Source: Limanda limanda (taxonomy: Eukaryota > Chordata > Actinopteri > Pleuronectiformes > Pleuronectidae). Taken from it: a DNA stretch of 64,000 nt. The notes below the pieces were generated by a model, which had not been told where the DNA came from, made no database searches, and saw only the letters and a list, made by a program, of their open reading frames with translations. This document shows positions 46,194-57,842 of the stretch, piece by piece; within the stretch, counting starts at the first letter, position 1, and every line of letters starts with the position of its first letter. The DNA is taken from contig NC_083656.1 of NCBI RefSeq assembly GCF_963576545.1, positions 10,006,346-10,070,345 on the forward strand. The letters run 5' to 3'. A program made the translations under genes and the position numbers.

Positions 46194-46980
46194 GTGAGTC
46201 CCAGAGACATGCAGAGGATTTTATTAAAGTTCAAGCACTAATTTGCCTTGGGAAGTTTGTTATTGTTTTGATAGATTAATGATGAATGAAATCTTTAAAT
46301 TTATTTGAATATTTTCAGTTCATTGTCCCTTTTTTTAAGTTATATGTTAAATATGGGATGAAGTTGTGTGTTTTAAATATTTAAATTGACGCTGATATTA
46401 AACCCTGGTGTCCTTTCTTCTCTCTGCAGGAAAAGGAAACTACTGGACCCTGGACCCGAACTGCGAGAAGATGTTCGACAACGGCAACTTCAGGAGAAAG
46501 AGGAAGAGGAGATCCGACCTGACCGGAGCGGACAGCACGTCTCCCCAAAGCAAGTCCGAGGACAAGCTCTCCGACACCGGCAGCATGCTGAGCTCCTCCC
46601 CGCCCAGCCTGCACGGCTCCCCGGCCTCCACGGAGCCCAAGTCCTCCCCGTCCCCCCCCTCGGAGCACAGCCCGTGCTACAGCAACTTCGTGTCCAGTGT
46701 GAGCTCGCTGCTGGCGGCCACCACCACCACCAGCAACACCACCAGTATCACCAGTACCGAGGGCTCCAGGGCCGGGGAGCGGGACTACGGCACCGGGCAC
46801 CTCGGGGGGTTGTCCCAGAGCAGAGAGGCCATGTCCGGACTGGGCTCCTACTCGCCCTCGTTAGTTTCTCCACTGAACTCTGACAACAACAGAATCAACT
46901 ACTACTCCTCAGTACAGAGCCTGTCCAACCACTTCAGTGTCAACAACCTCATATACAACCGGGAGGGAACGGAGGTGTAA
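45584..46980 (+). CDS. foxi2: foxi2, forkhead box I2 transcription factor, two exons
   Basis: Exon 1 is 45584-46193 and exon 2 is 46430-46980, giving 386 residues. The N-terminus has [18 protein letters not shown] and a six-His run. The forkhead domain starts at about residue 133 ([17 protein letters not shown]), with recognition helix [18 protein letters not shown] and the second wing ending in FRRKRKRR. The intron splits it after DDPG, as in FOXI genes. The C-terminus [17 protein letters not shown] is the conserved FOXI end. FOXI proteins act in ectodermal/placode and ionocyte development. Paralogue choice rests on position next to dock1, same strand. An in-frame ATG at 45575 adds three residues; 45584 is preferred for A at -3 and the family-typical MNAFG start. 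Confidence 0.93.
46194..46429 (+). other. foxi2 intron, 236 bp
   Basis: gtgagt donor, tctctgcag acceptor, phase 1. AT-rich, nothing else recognised. Read-through would add about 28 codons and a stop. Confidence 0.92.
46430..46980 (+). CDS. foxi2: foxi2 exon 2
   Basis: Starts [20 protein letters not shown], completing the forkhead domain, then a basic nuclear-localisation-type stretch, a Ser/Pro/Thr-rich activation-like region and the conserved C-terminal motif. Stop TAA at 46978-46980. Confidence 0.95.
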
Positions 46981-47485
46981 GACTGTCCGGGAAGGAAACA
47001 AGAAAACTAATTTATCTCTCTTATATAGTTAGAATTCACATTTCATATCTAGTGCCTTGTTATCACTCACTCACTGGTTTGGTATAGGCCTCACTGTACC
47101 ACTGGAATTAAACTGGTGTTTTCCACCAACAATAATCCTCCTGCACTGGGAAACCAATATGTATATATATCTCAGTGTGTTAGAGAAGGAATGTAAAGTG
47201 CCACTGCTCCTTAGAGGTTTGTTCACATGAGAAGAACAAACCTGTTGATTTGTATGAAATGATTCACTCCACAGAGACATATCCTAGAACTTATTTTTGT
47301 ATGATCCGTATTGTAGCTGCTCGGTTGGGCTGACTCCAGAAGAAGAAGAAGAAGAAGACAAACGTGTACAGAAATTATTTTCATAAGCGGAAACGCGATG
47401 TGTATTTTTTAGACTGAACTGTGTTTTTGTGTTATATTTAAACTCGTGTCGATGTTTGAATAAAAGTCATTAATTTTAAGTCCCG
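46981..47485 (+). other. foxi2: foxi2 3' UTR
   Basis: From stop to just after the AATAAA at 47459-47464. Its distal part (47216 onward) is the parent of the relic at 44794-45090. Contains an inverted repeat at 47215-47243 and a GAA run. Confidence 0.7.
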
Positions 47486-47610
47486 TTGTCAAGGCTCTTG
47501 TGTCATTTTCCTAAAAATCAGAGAACTAAGAATGTAAAGGGGAAACATGATGAGATGTACTCTGAAAAATACTTTGTACTTTATACTGTGTGCTACTTTT
47601 TAAACCACTT
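47216..47610 (+). repeat. foxi2 3' UTR segment duplicated upstream of the gene
   Basis: Pairs with 44794-45090 in the same orientation, so the two copies bracket foxi2 with about 2.4 kb between starts. Similarity extends about 125 bp past the poly(A) signal, so the copied unit was genomic, not cDNA. Confidence 0.9.
47459..47464 (+). terminator. foxi2 poly(A) signal AATAAA
   Basis: Canonical AATAAA about 480 bp after the stop, followed by T/G-containing sequence. Confidence 0.7.
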
Positions 47611-49200
47611 ATTTGTATAATTCAAGATCAAGCACAACAGGCCTTCACCTCAACCCTCTTTTTATAAGGTGATTTTTATTCAAATAATTCAGAGACACCC
47701 TTATTTGGTGTCTGTCTAACTCCCAGCTCCTGCCAGGCCACTAAAATACATATATTTATTTTAAAAGTCCTTCCAAATATTCAGATCAAGTCCTTAAAAG
47801 TGCTGGCGTTGTAAGAAAATAAACCATGTTGCAAATGAATGCCTCCGGGCCTTGTCAGGAAATCTGAAGTCAAGTGGCTTTAAGCAGTAAAGTGCGTAAG
47901 ACAGAGACATTTTCCGCTTGTCACTTCCAATCTCCCTGTTCCCAACAAGCAATCAGACCTCTAACTTATTTCCACAAGGTTCAGGAGTTCAGCTTTTTGT
48001 CCGAGCTGGATCTGACTCTGTTTGACGTGAACCTGTTTGCTGGATGTCCCACCTGTTTCCATCTATTCCCAAAGTCCTGTCACGCACAACCATGCCCGTT
48101 TCGTGAGTGTGTGTCACTGTGAATCCTGTTAGTGGGATTTGGATTCGTTGGGGGGTGGGAGGGAGGTTTTTTGGGGGGAACCACCGTGGAGGAGCATCTG
48201 CGGAACTATTGTGGACAGAGTTCAGCGACATGAAATGTGCTTTTGTTGTGCTGGTGACCCGGGGGACCCAGCGGAGAGCATGCTATTGGGGAGGGAAATA
48301 TTAACCAGCCCACGCAGAGGGAATGTTTCAAGTGATTTAACACCCCCCGCTCCTGTCTTATTTTCAAACAATATGGATACGCACGGAATCAAAGCCTGTA
48401 AATAAAAGGAAACACCTCTTAATTGGTTGGTAATTGAATTCACTCAGGCGCTCCGTGGTCTGGAATAAAAGAAAAATTAATTGACAAGACATTCGTGCCC
48501 CTTGTTGGAACACAATGGAAGCTGGCAATTCAAGAGATCCCCTCCTGGGCTCAAATGAAAATATTGCGATCTGAAGATCTGGGAACAAATTATCTCCCTC
48601 AGGCCACATTTCGCTCCATTATCTGTGGAGCAGGGCCACGGATCAGACAAAGAGGATTTTTGTCAAACAGGAGCAGGTTCTCACAGTAGCTGACAAGTTT
48701 TCTCTTGAACTCCTCATCACGTCCAGTGAGCGGAGCAGAAAGCAGCTTCAGAGGCCTTTGAGTTCTTGTTACTGTCATTTCCTGGTCCCTCCGTTCGGTT
48801 TGTGAATATCTAACTCAGTGTGGAATTGTCAGGACACATTAGTTCAGTGTTATAAGGAAAAAGAAAAAAAAAGTTAATTTACTAAAGTGCTTCGGTTGTG
48901 AGGAACTTTTTTTCTGGACTTTCTTTTATTCCTCTTCTCTGTTTCAAATGGTGTTTTTTTTACTCCACCACCACTTTAGCCACAATCAGATTATAATCAA
49001 CCAATAGATTAAGATTTATTTTTCACAGAATACATATTATTATATCAATAATTATCATATTGAATGGCATAATAAGTACCTGTTAAGTACAGTTTTGAAT
49101 GTATTTGTACTTGTAAAAGAGTTTTTTCACTCTGTTGCTTTGCTCCTTAATGTAGTAATCCACCTCTCTTATCAATGTACAAACACAGGCCTGCATCTAA
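47611..49200. other. Gene-free flank downstream of foxi2
   Basis: No gene seen. 48380-48690 is rich in AATTGA/TTAATT motifs with little repeat content and could be conserved non-coding sequence; unproven. Confidence 0.5.
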
Positions 49201-49201
49201 G

Positions 49202-49279
49202 CAAGCAACACATCCAACACATCCAACACATCCAACACATCCAGCACATCCAGCACATCCAACGCATCCAGCACATCCA
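49202..49279. repeat. 9 bp minisatellite (AACACATCC)n
   Basis: About eight tandem units, the last ones with A to G changes (agcacatcc, aacgcatcc). Confidence 0.9.
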
Positions 49280-52200
49280 CCAAGCTCTCCCAGGTTCCCT
49301 CTCCGTTCTCAGAAAGGTAACGCTCCAGTGCCCTTGTGCCTGAAGGGCACATTTAGCTGCTCGACATGAATATCAGTCAGGCCACCATGTCTCTGTGGTT
49401 TACCTGCTCCAGGGCCCCTGCCTCCGGAGCTCCAGGCCCGGGCCCTGCAGAACGCCTCAGCATAAGGGTGGCCCCGGTCCCCACACACATGCCTGGTGGG
49501 CTAAACCCATAATGATGGGTTTCATCCTCAAAGGGTCATCCCTCCGAAGGGGAGGCCTCGCTGGTGACTGAAGGAGCCGGTGTTTGGGAACTGGATTATT
49601 TTAATCCTTTTGAGACTAGATACATCCGATGTCAACTATGGACGTGAGATGAACAGACGGAGAGCAAATCTAAACTGGCACGAAGAGGAGTCACAGGATT
49701 TGCTCTCAGTTGGGGAGAGCTCAGGTGGAACACGGGGGGGGAAAGTCGTGAAGTGAAGTCGTCTCCGACCTGGAGCTGCGTCCACGTCAGTGAGTGACAT
49801 GATGATGTATCACTGCTGGATAGGGTTCCCCTCGGCACAGTGAGAAGCTTTACTCCCATTAGCTGTTAGGTGAGATCTGGGCTGATAAATAAGCGGCTAC
49901 AACAAGATGTCACCCCCCACCCCCCCTCCCGTCCACACACATACTCCAAACCCTGCTTTTTAAAATGTACAGTTTGTGTCGTGTCTTATTTGTGAGGACT
50001 TGTCTCTGATCATGAAGACACATCCTAGTCTGAGAGTTGGTTTGTAAAGTGGTTCAGGATTTCAAACAGAACGTCGTGTCCACAGCCTAATAATTCTCCA
50101 CAGCCCATATAACACTGTCCTACAGACAAATCGGAGGGGTAATATGAAAAGGGAGACTGTGTGTCTGACCCCGGTGGAGAACATGATAGCTTGGCCATAG
50201 GGGGGGGGGCGATTACAGTCCGGGCCCGAACCCTGAAATTTCACATCTGTCTGTAGCAGTCAGTGGGGCATTATGGGGATGATTTCTTATATTACAGCTC
50301 AATCTCTTGAGGAAGTTAAATATTTAAGAGAACAATATGATGACAGCTTCTGGGGAAGCCAGAATATAAGGAGCTATAAGAGGGGGGGGGTGGCTCGGAT
50401 CTCCTCCACGCTTTTTAAAAGGATGGTGTGTGCAAACGATAGCTGAGGCGAATGTCTATCAGTTGGCATGACCTGATTCGGTTTCATCCTTCCCCATTCG
50501 GGGCCCATAAAAGCTAACGGATGGGCCGGTGTAGCGGCGTGGGATCCTCCGGCAGGACGAGCGGACATATGGATTATTTTAGACAGAACAAGTGAAAAAT
50601 GTGCACATGTTCCTGAACCACTTCTTTAAAAACCTTATTCTATTTCTTTTTCAAACAAAACCTGAGATTTGTGCCCATTTTTGTATCATACAACTAAATA
50701 CTAAGACTAAGTTTTTCTTCCACCAAAACAATTTGTTGTTTTTGTGGTTCATGTCATTTTCTTCAATCACATTGATCTAGATTTCTCCTTCATCTAACCG
50801 GTGAAATCAGGTTGCTATGGACGCAGGGACTGTGAATTATTCAGCGAGCACAGGAAGGGCGGCCCCTTCAGAGTCCGTGGAGCTTGCCAACAGAGGAACC
50901 TGCGGAAAGAGTCAAAGAGATACAAGGATTAACGGACTAGAACGAGTCCCAGTAAATCCACAGCCGGGGCCTGTCTTCACATCGCTCCGTCTGGAAAACC
51001 TATCCCCACAACAATGTAACTTATCCCACCGCTCGCTCCGTCCCCGGAATATATTTTGACAAAGTCTTTGTTCTCACATTAGGCGACTGTAAGGCAGATC
51101 ATCCGTTATCCGTGACCTTTGTCATAACAAACCATGGCGGTGGTTTTACACACCGCTGAGAAGCCAGGCCGGTTCACATCATCCGGCCCGATGTCTCTAA
51201 CAAGTTCTGGGTCGTTGTGAGTCACTTGAAGCCCCGAAAAAAAATCAAACATGCAAAGGAAACCACCACTTTAGAAAACTTTCCTCCAAATTCTTTCCTC
51301 CTGTGGATGACACTGTTCTTCTAACCTCGGTAGATTCTCTGATTATCTCAACGCAGCGATGGGCGTTCTCATAAAATCTTCAATAAATCTGGAGCCATTC
51401 ATCACCTTCATGACATTCCAAACCGTGACCCTATGAGCACAATATCCAAGGTTCATGGAACATCAATTTCTACGTGCAGTGCAGCAGAACAAATATCTGA
51501 GTAACGGCCAATATGTAATCACTTTAGCTCGGTTCAGGGACCACTTTGCACATGATTACGTGCAGTGACCTGTCGGCGGGCACGGAACCTCACTGCAGTG
51601 ATCGCAGCTGCGTGTGAAGTCAAAGGCGCACAGCAAAAAAAAAACAACTTTAATCCCACATTTATTAATTTAAAACTCATTTAAACCAACAGTAGGAATA
51701 TTTCTGAGGGGGAGGAAAACGTGTTTCTGTGCTGCGGTGATACCACCCGGCTCGCAGCACCTGCGTGCTGTCACTACCTGCTCCTCACACACACAGGAAG
51801 CGGTGACAGATGACGGAGAGGAAGTGGCTGCCCAGGGGGAATCCATTTTCAACCCGGCGCGGCCCCGGCCTTCTGCTGGCGGGACGGAAGTGAGCAGATC
51901 ATTCAGGAGCCTGGAAATACGTCTGGGCCGCTCGTCCGTCACTGAGAGCGGCTCCAGAGGAAGCTATCTCTCAGTGCCGGGGGAGCGTCGGGACCAGGAT
52001 CCTGTGGTGAGGAGACGCGGCCCACCTGGAGACCCTCTTGCTCCCTGAGACGGATCTCGGTGCACGTTGCTCAGGATCAGTTGCTGCATTTTGGCGGCTG
52101 AGGAGGCGAACAAGAACCGGGCCTTGTGTGCTGTTTCTGTTTCACCTGCTCCCGTGATGTATTATTCAGCTTCAGCCCGACACGATGGTGCATCTGCCCT

Positions 52201-52764
52201 GAGGAATTCACCGACCACCCCCCCCCTCCTCCTCCTCCTCCACCGCCACCAAAACAACACTCCCCCGGCCCCTAATGAGACCCCCTACCTCCTGCCTCTA
52301 TTATGAGGGATGCATACCAATATAGAGACAAGAGAGCGGAGGCAGACTGAGACCTCTGGAGCCCTCACTGGCCTAAACCATCAAACGCGCCCCTTGCCGA
52401 GAGCCACATAATGGGCCTGATCAACATTTAACCAAGTTGTCCTCATGTAAGCTGCAGATGATCTGTGGCTGAAGGCTCTAGATGATAGCCCCTCAAAGGG
52501 GACGGGCATGCCCCCCCCCCTGCAAATGCTCCTTTTGTTTCGGCCACTAATCCCAACCTGCACTTCAAGGCCCTGTCTCACTTCTGAGGCAGCTGCTATC
52601 AGGGGTTAGAAAAAAAAGAGAGGGTTTGAAACCGCTTTAATCAAGAAGATGTAATGCTGTGATAAGCTGATCACCCCTTTAAGCATGTGATTATACCACA
52701 ATCAGATGTTAATATTAGGACCACTCCTGGCTTTTATTCTTTCACTACCTCTATAATTAACGCG
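49280..52764. other. Gene-free flank
   Basis: No gene recognised. Holds C/G homopolymers (near 49915, 50200, 50383, 52511). 50040-50580 and 52370-52740 look like low-repeat, possibly conserved blocks. Confidence 0.5.
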
Positions 52765-52911
52765 CCGACACAGAATAAAAGTACGTGAACTACGTTTCTG
52801 TAAATCTGTCGGATTCCTCTCCTCGTGGAACCTCTTCTGAAACAGCGAGACACTCGATAAATGCAAATCCGGCTTCATGTGCAGCAGCAGCAAGTGTCAT
52901 GTGTTGACTCT
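52765..52911 (+). repeat. Block X, copy 1
   Basis: Matches 53241-53469 from 'ccgacacagaataaaagtac' to 'catgtgttgactct'. Shorter than copy 2 by about 80 bp after the CAG run. Confidence 0.9.
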
Positions 52912-52912
52912 T

Positions 52913-53228
52913 ACGGCCTTTAATGAAGAGCACAATCGGACCTCAGAGACAAGCGGGCGTTTAAAACTATCCTTGCATGAATCGTGCTTCTCATGGACTT
53001 AATTGACGCGATAATCCAATGGACTTTGGACTGGATATACATGAAAACTCCTGATGTTCCTCAGGTTTTTTAAAGCTTTAAAAATCATAAAGCTTTTGGA
53101 TGTCAATTGATGATACTGTACTTCATGTATGAGGTGTTTTATGGGATAATGGCGTCATTGTGTCAGGGTGAAGGAGCTCAGACTCTGGTGTGAACGCATT
53201 AAAAGCGTCAACGTTTCTGTACGACAGA
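52913..53228 (+). repeat. Block Y, copy 1
   Basis: Matches 56591-56984 from 'acggcctttaatgaagagca' to 'gtcaacgtttctgtacgaca'. Lacks a ~50 bp internal part between two 'gcacaatc' sites and a ~30 bp part near the end, both present in copy 2. Confidence 0.9.
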
Positions 53229-53240
53229 ATACACAGTTTT

Positions 53241-53469
53241 CCGACACAGAATAAAAGTACGTGAAGTACGTGAACTACGTTTCTGTAAAACTGTCGGATT
53301 CCTCTCCTCGTGGAACTTCTTCTGAAACACCGAGACACTCGATAAATGCAAATCTGGCTTCATGTGCAGCAGCAGCAGCAGCAGCTCGGGAATCACAAGA
53401 GGAGCGAGTGTTTACCAGACAAGTGTTCAGACAAACATCAGCGCGCGGCAAGTGCCATGTGTTGACTCT
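53241..53469 (+). repeat. Block X, copy 2
   Basis: Second copy of 52765-52911, starting 12 bp after Block Y copy 1. Contains a (CAG)n run at about 53367-53386. Confidence 0.9.
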
Positions 53470-55562
53470 GGTATCGGAGTCGATCAACCCCAAACAGCGC
53501 GTGTGTGTGTCAACTATAAACACACCACTTGCAGCCTTGTCTGGGGAAGCAGGCCTCCATGCTCACTGCTGCTGCCGCTGCTGCTGCTGCTGCTGCTCCC
53601 CCGTGAACCATGAGCCCGGCTGGCTCTGCCGCTGGGGCCCCTCTGCCATGTTCCTCCATTAAAACCAAGCAAGTGGCGTGTTGTCCCCCTGACTCATTTA
53701 ACCTCGGCCTGTTCCCGTTTGTCATGAAAAGGCATTCCAGTGCCGTGACATAATCCAGCATGCACACGTGCGCCCATGCATGTTCTCATATGTGTGCGTG
53801 TGTGTGTGTGTCTGTGTGTGTGTGTGTGTCTCCACTCCACACGGATGCTGACAGCACCGCTCATCCACAGAAGTGTGTTGACATGCCCCCACTTGACAAA
53901 GGGGCCTTTTTTTTATTCACCGTGAGGGAAAATAGGTTTTTACAAGCCTCGGATAATCGCGGGCACACAAAGGCATAATTAGACAGTGAGAGGGAAGCTC
54001 TGTGTTTTGCCCGATGAAATAGAGATGGTGTGCCGATGACTGTGAGCATCACCGGGTCGGTCTCATGCCCCTTTGCACATGAGGTGAAATCCACGACCGG
54101 TTTCCCGAACCTTCAGTTTGCAATTTTGCGGCATGCATTTTGGATTAAAAAGGGAGTGAGTGCATTCAAGGTGACAAACTTTGTTCTTTGTCGTGTTTAA
54201 TCTGTTCCATCATCTGACGTCCACATCTACAGCCAGGGACACGTCAGCCCATCCCACATCACGACTTCCCCACCAAATTGATAGTTTAATAACATGTAAA
54301 ATATGGATTGTATTCACGATTTTCCCGTGATGTCGTCTTCTGCTGCTACTTTAAAGAGCTTTGTTTTTCTAACCCCTGCTGATCTCAGCATGGAGCAGCT
54401 TTTTAAACCCTTGTCACTACGACAAGAATGTGGTGAATGGCTTCTGTGTGAAGGCCCTTGGAGGCACAAGGCCCTTCAAGTTTTTTCTTTAGGTTTCTGT
54501 GTCGCAGCCAAAATAAAAAATAGAAGATTGTTACCAAACCTCTACATATTCATCCCCTCTATAGAGCTTAAATGAGCCGTTAAGAGAATTGCGCGAGGAC
54601 ACACTTTTCTATTTACGTTAAACTGCCGGGGACCGACTTATTGACAGGGATATCAAGATTGATGGGACTCCGTCTTAATTAGGTGGGTCAGTCCTCGGCC
54701 AGATAGCTTTGTGGTACTGTCAGTGCCCCTCCCTTTATAAATTGTGTAATTATCCCTTTCATTACACTCCAGCTTTCAGGCAACCTGATAGAATTCAAAG
54801 GGAGGTGTCGCTATCTCTTATCATTATGTTAATGGGGCTTGTGACCAGCAGTTAAATCACAATGGGGAGGGGGTGGGGTTTGAACAGTGGAGCTCCAGAG
54901 CTAGTCTGCCGGTCTGTCGTGGACGACCCCAGTCAGGGAGCTGTCTGTCTGCAGGGTGATGGGCCGGGACATGTCCGCAGGCCCACAGGGGATTCAGACC
55001 AGGAGGGGACAGCCGCCTTGGGCAAGCACCCCCTGACCCTCATCTGCATTCATGGTGCTGAGCAGCTCAGACGCCTCCACTGGAGCCATTTGAATACCAT
55101 TAGACATTAATGACCTTCACAAATGAGCAGACAGAAGATGCTGAGTGTGGGTGGACCTCGGGACTCCGCTGTGAAGGCCCCGGTTTCCTCTTCCCTTCTA
55201 CCTGAGTGAAGGTCGGCCTTGCAGTGAGCGTTCGACACGTGTCATATGTGTACCTGCACCGAGAGAATCCGATAAAGAAGGGAAAGACAGAGGGTTCACT
55301 TCCATCCTGTTAAATAAGCCAGGCTTGCTGCTCTCTGCGTACATGTCAACACTGGGAGCTTGTGCGAATCACAAACTAATGACAGAGGTTATGGCCTGGT
55401 GTCCTCATCTCGGCCCGGGAACAGAGGAAAGGCTGCAGAATTCATCATCTTCTACTGGAGAGAAATTCTCCCAAAACCACACAACCACACACGTCCATAT
55501 CAAACACAGTATTTATGATTCAATAAGGGAGAGTCCCTGCTCGGAGTCCACCAAACGATGAC
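53470..55562. other. Gene-free flank
   Basis: Holds a (CTG)n run (about 53567-53596) and a (GT)n run (53791-53829). 54570-54850 looks like a low-repeat, possibly conserved block. No gene recognised. Confidence 0.5.
53791..53829. repeat. (GT)n microsatellite
   Basis: GT units with a TC interruption. Confidence 0.9.
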
Positions 55563-56345
55563 TAGGGTTGCAAAGGGGCGGAAAGTATCCGGTAAATTTC
55601 CGGAAACTTTCCATGGGAAGTTAAGCTTGGGAATTTTGGGAATTTTGAAAAAAAAAAAAAAAACTATGCAAATTAAACACTGAGCAATAAAAACATCAAT
55701 CAAAACTCTATTTTAAAGATGTATGGAATGCAGCACACACTGCACGTTGAATTTCAACCCTCCACTGTGCATTCTTCCATCACATGCACAGATAATTCCC
55801 AGCATCCTGCACACTACAGCAGGACTATTGAGGCCTGCTGTAGTGTGCAGGACTAGTCAGGTAAGTTTCCATGATATAACTATATTAGCATGCTGATTGA
55901 GGATTCTTCATCTGTTCATCTAGCCTATTTCCATGAATTTATCCATCAATTATAAAATATTTTCACAGACAATTCCAATTGTTTGGCTAACTATTTTATG
56001 TGTGGAGACATTTCACCACATCCAATGTAGAAGGAAAGGCTGTGTACATTTGCAAATACTGTGCAAAGACCTATGTTAAGAATGACACAACGATGCAGAA
56101 GCATATAGTCAAGTGCCCAAAGTTTCTTCAGGGCTCAAATCAGCCTATAACAAAACAAAATGTTTATATTTATGTCTGTATATGACAAGGTAAATACAGT
56201 TAGTATAAATTATTCACAAAATTACCAGTTTATTCCCGTTAATTCCTGTTAATTCCCGTTAATTCCCGTATATTCTCGTTAATTCCCGTTAATTCCCATG
56301 GAAAGTTTCCAACTTTGAATATTCCCCCGGAATTTTGCAACCCTA
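55563..56345 (+). mobile_element. Non-autonomous hAT element carrying a BED-finger exon, copy 3 (783 bp)
   Basis: Starts tagggttgcaaaggggcgg and ends cggaattttgcaaccct plus a. Flanked by ACGATGAC at 55555-55562 and 56346-56353, a perfect 8 bp target duplication. The right end has several 'ttaattcccg' units. Orientation is opposite to copies 1 and 2 by the BED frame. It contains a 19 bp hairpin (55805-55852). Confidence 0.92.
56000..56185 (+). pseudogene. BED zinc-finger remnant of hAT transposase, copy 3
   Basis: Frame [20 protein letters not shown] then [19 protein letters not shown] with the same VYIYVCI end and stop as copies 1 and 2. A deletion upstream removed the acceptor-like site seen in the other two. 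DDE catalytic domain absent. Confidence 0.72.
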
Positions 56346-56353
56346 ACGATGAC

Positions 56354-56590
56354 ACATGTTAAACTATGCAGGGGATGGTCAGCTTCTACAATTAGATCAG
56401 GTCCATCCAATAAATATAATGAAGATGAATCACAGAGTTGTGCCGTTTTTAATGGCGCGTAATGGTACGAGCGCTGACAGCGTAATGGCCCGGGGCTGAT
56501 TGACTCTCCTCATCACACAGTGGCGGGCGACATGTCCAACCACTATATTTAACCAGCACATGGGCAATCTTCTCAGGCCCATATTACCAG
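56354..56590. other. Gene-free spacer before Block Y copy 2
   Basis: Low-repeat sequence with 'gcgcgtaatgg' and 'agcgtaatgg' motifs; may belong to the same conserved block as Y copy 2. Confidence 0.4.
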
Positions 56591-56984
56591 ACGGCCTTTA
56601 ATGAAGAGCACAATCATCAGGCATTTAGCTCTAATGAAAAAGAGTCACCTGCTGAAGTGCACAATCGGACCTCAGAGACAAGCGGGCGTTTAAAACCATC
56701 CTCGCATGAATCGTGCTACTCATGGACTTAATTGACGCGATAATCCAGTGGGTTTTGGACTGGAGATACATGAAAGTGCCTGATGTCTGTGGGGGTTTTT
56801 AAGCTGTAAGAATCATGAAGCTTTTGGAAGTAAATTGATGATACTGTACTTCATGTACGAGGTGTTTTATGGGATAATGGCGTCATTGTGTCAGGGTGAA
56901 GGAGCTCAGGCTCTGGTGTGAACGCATTAAAAGCCGAGCTCATTCCAGAGCCGGGGGAAGCTGTCAACGTTTCTGTACGACAGA
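56591..56984 (+). repeat. Block Y, copy 2 (probable parent)
   Basis: Longer partner of 52913-53228, 3.7 kb downstream in the same orientation. The missing parts of copy 1 are bounded by short repeats in this copy, so this is the likelier ancestral form. Confidence 0.9.
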
Positions 56985-57391
56985 GGAGAGCCGGCTCTCA
57001 CAGACAATGCATCCTTCATTAGAACACTCTGCCAAGTCCGTATCATGTAACCCAACATTTTCTAACAAAGCCTAAACTACTCATTGAGTCTGAAGGGAAA
57101 GGCCCGTGTAATAAGGCGGCGTGAATGAGGAAATGAACGCCTGATTCAGAGGATAAATTGAAGTGTTGGCAGCGGCTTGACAAAATGTTCATTAGCTGAT
57201 CTGTCACCTTAACCAACTTTTTCCATCTCAGGTTGAGTTTAAAGATGGAGACGTCACGTTGTCTTTCAAGTTGTTCTTGACTCACTTTTCTGTGTTGGGG
57301 GGGAGAGAGAGAAACACAGCTGCAGGTCAGACTGGACCCGTATTTACTGTCAACAACACTGGAGGTGCACATGTGGGACGGATGACAAGTA

Positions 57392-57705
<314 letters not shown>

Positions 57706-57802
57706 TTTTCACATGTTTGGTCGATAAAACAAGATAATTGAACAACAATTCAGCAATTTTTTTTCAATTATTTTCTGGCACTTTACATTCATTTTTTATA
57801 TT

Positions 57803-57803
57803 T

Positions 57804-57841
<38 letters not shown>

Positions 57842-57842
57842 T
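57803..57842. repeat. (AC)n(AT)n compound microsatellite
   Basis: CA units pass directly into TA units. Confidence 0.92.

Noticed and set aside
45502..46197. 231-codon + frame overlapping foxi2 exon 1
   Set aside because: Out-of-frame shadow of foxi2; Pro/Arg-rich composition reflects GC content.
49202..49279. Regularly spaced repeats that could suggest a CRISPR array
   Set aside because: Contiguous 9 bp units without spacers in a vertebrate genome; a minisatellite.
49390..49590. GC-rich patch with short inverted repeats, considered as an RNA gene
   Set aside because: No recognisable RNA family motif; inverted repeats are short and interrupted.
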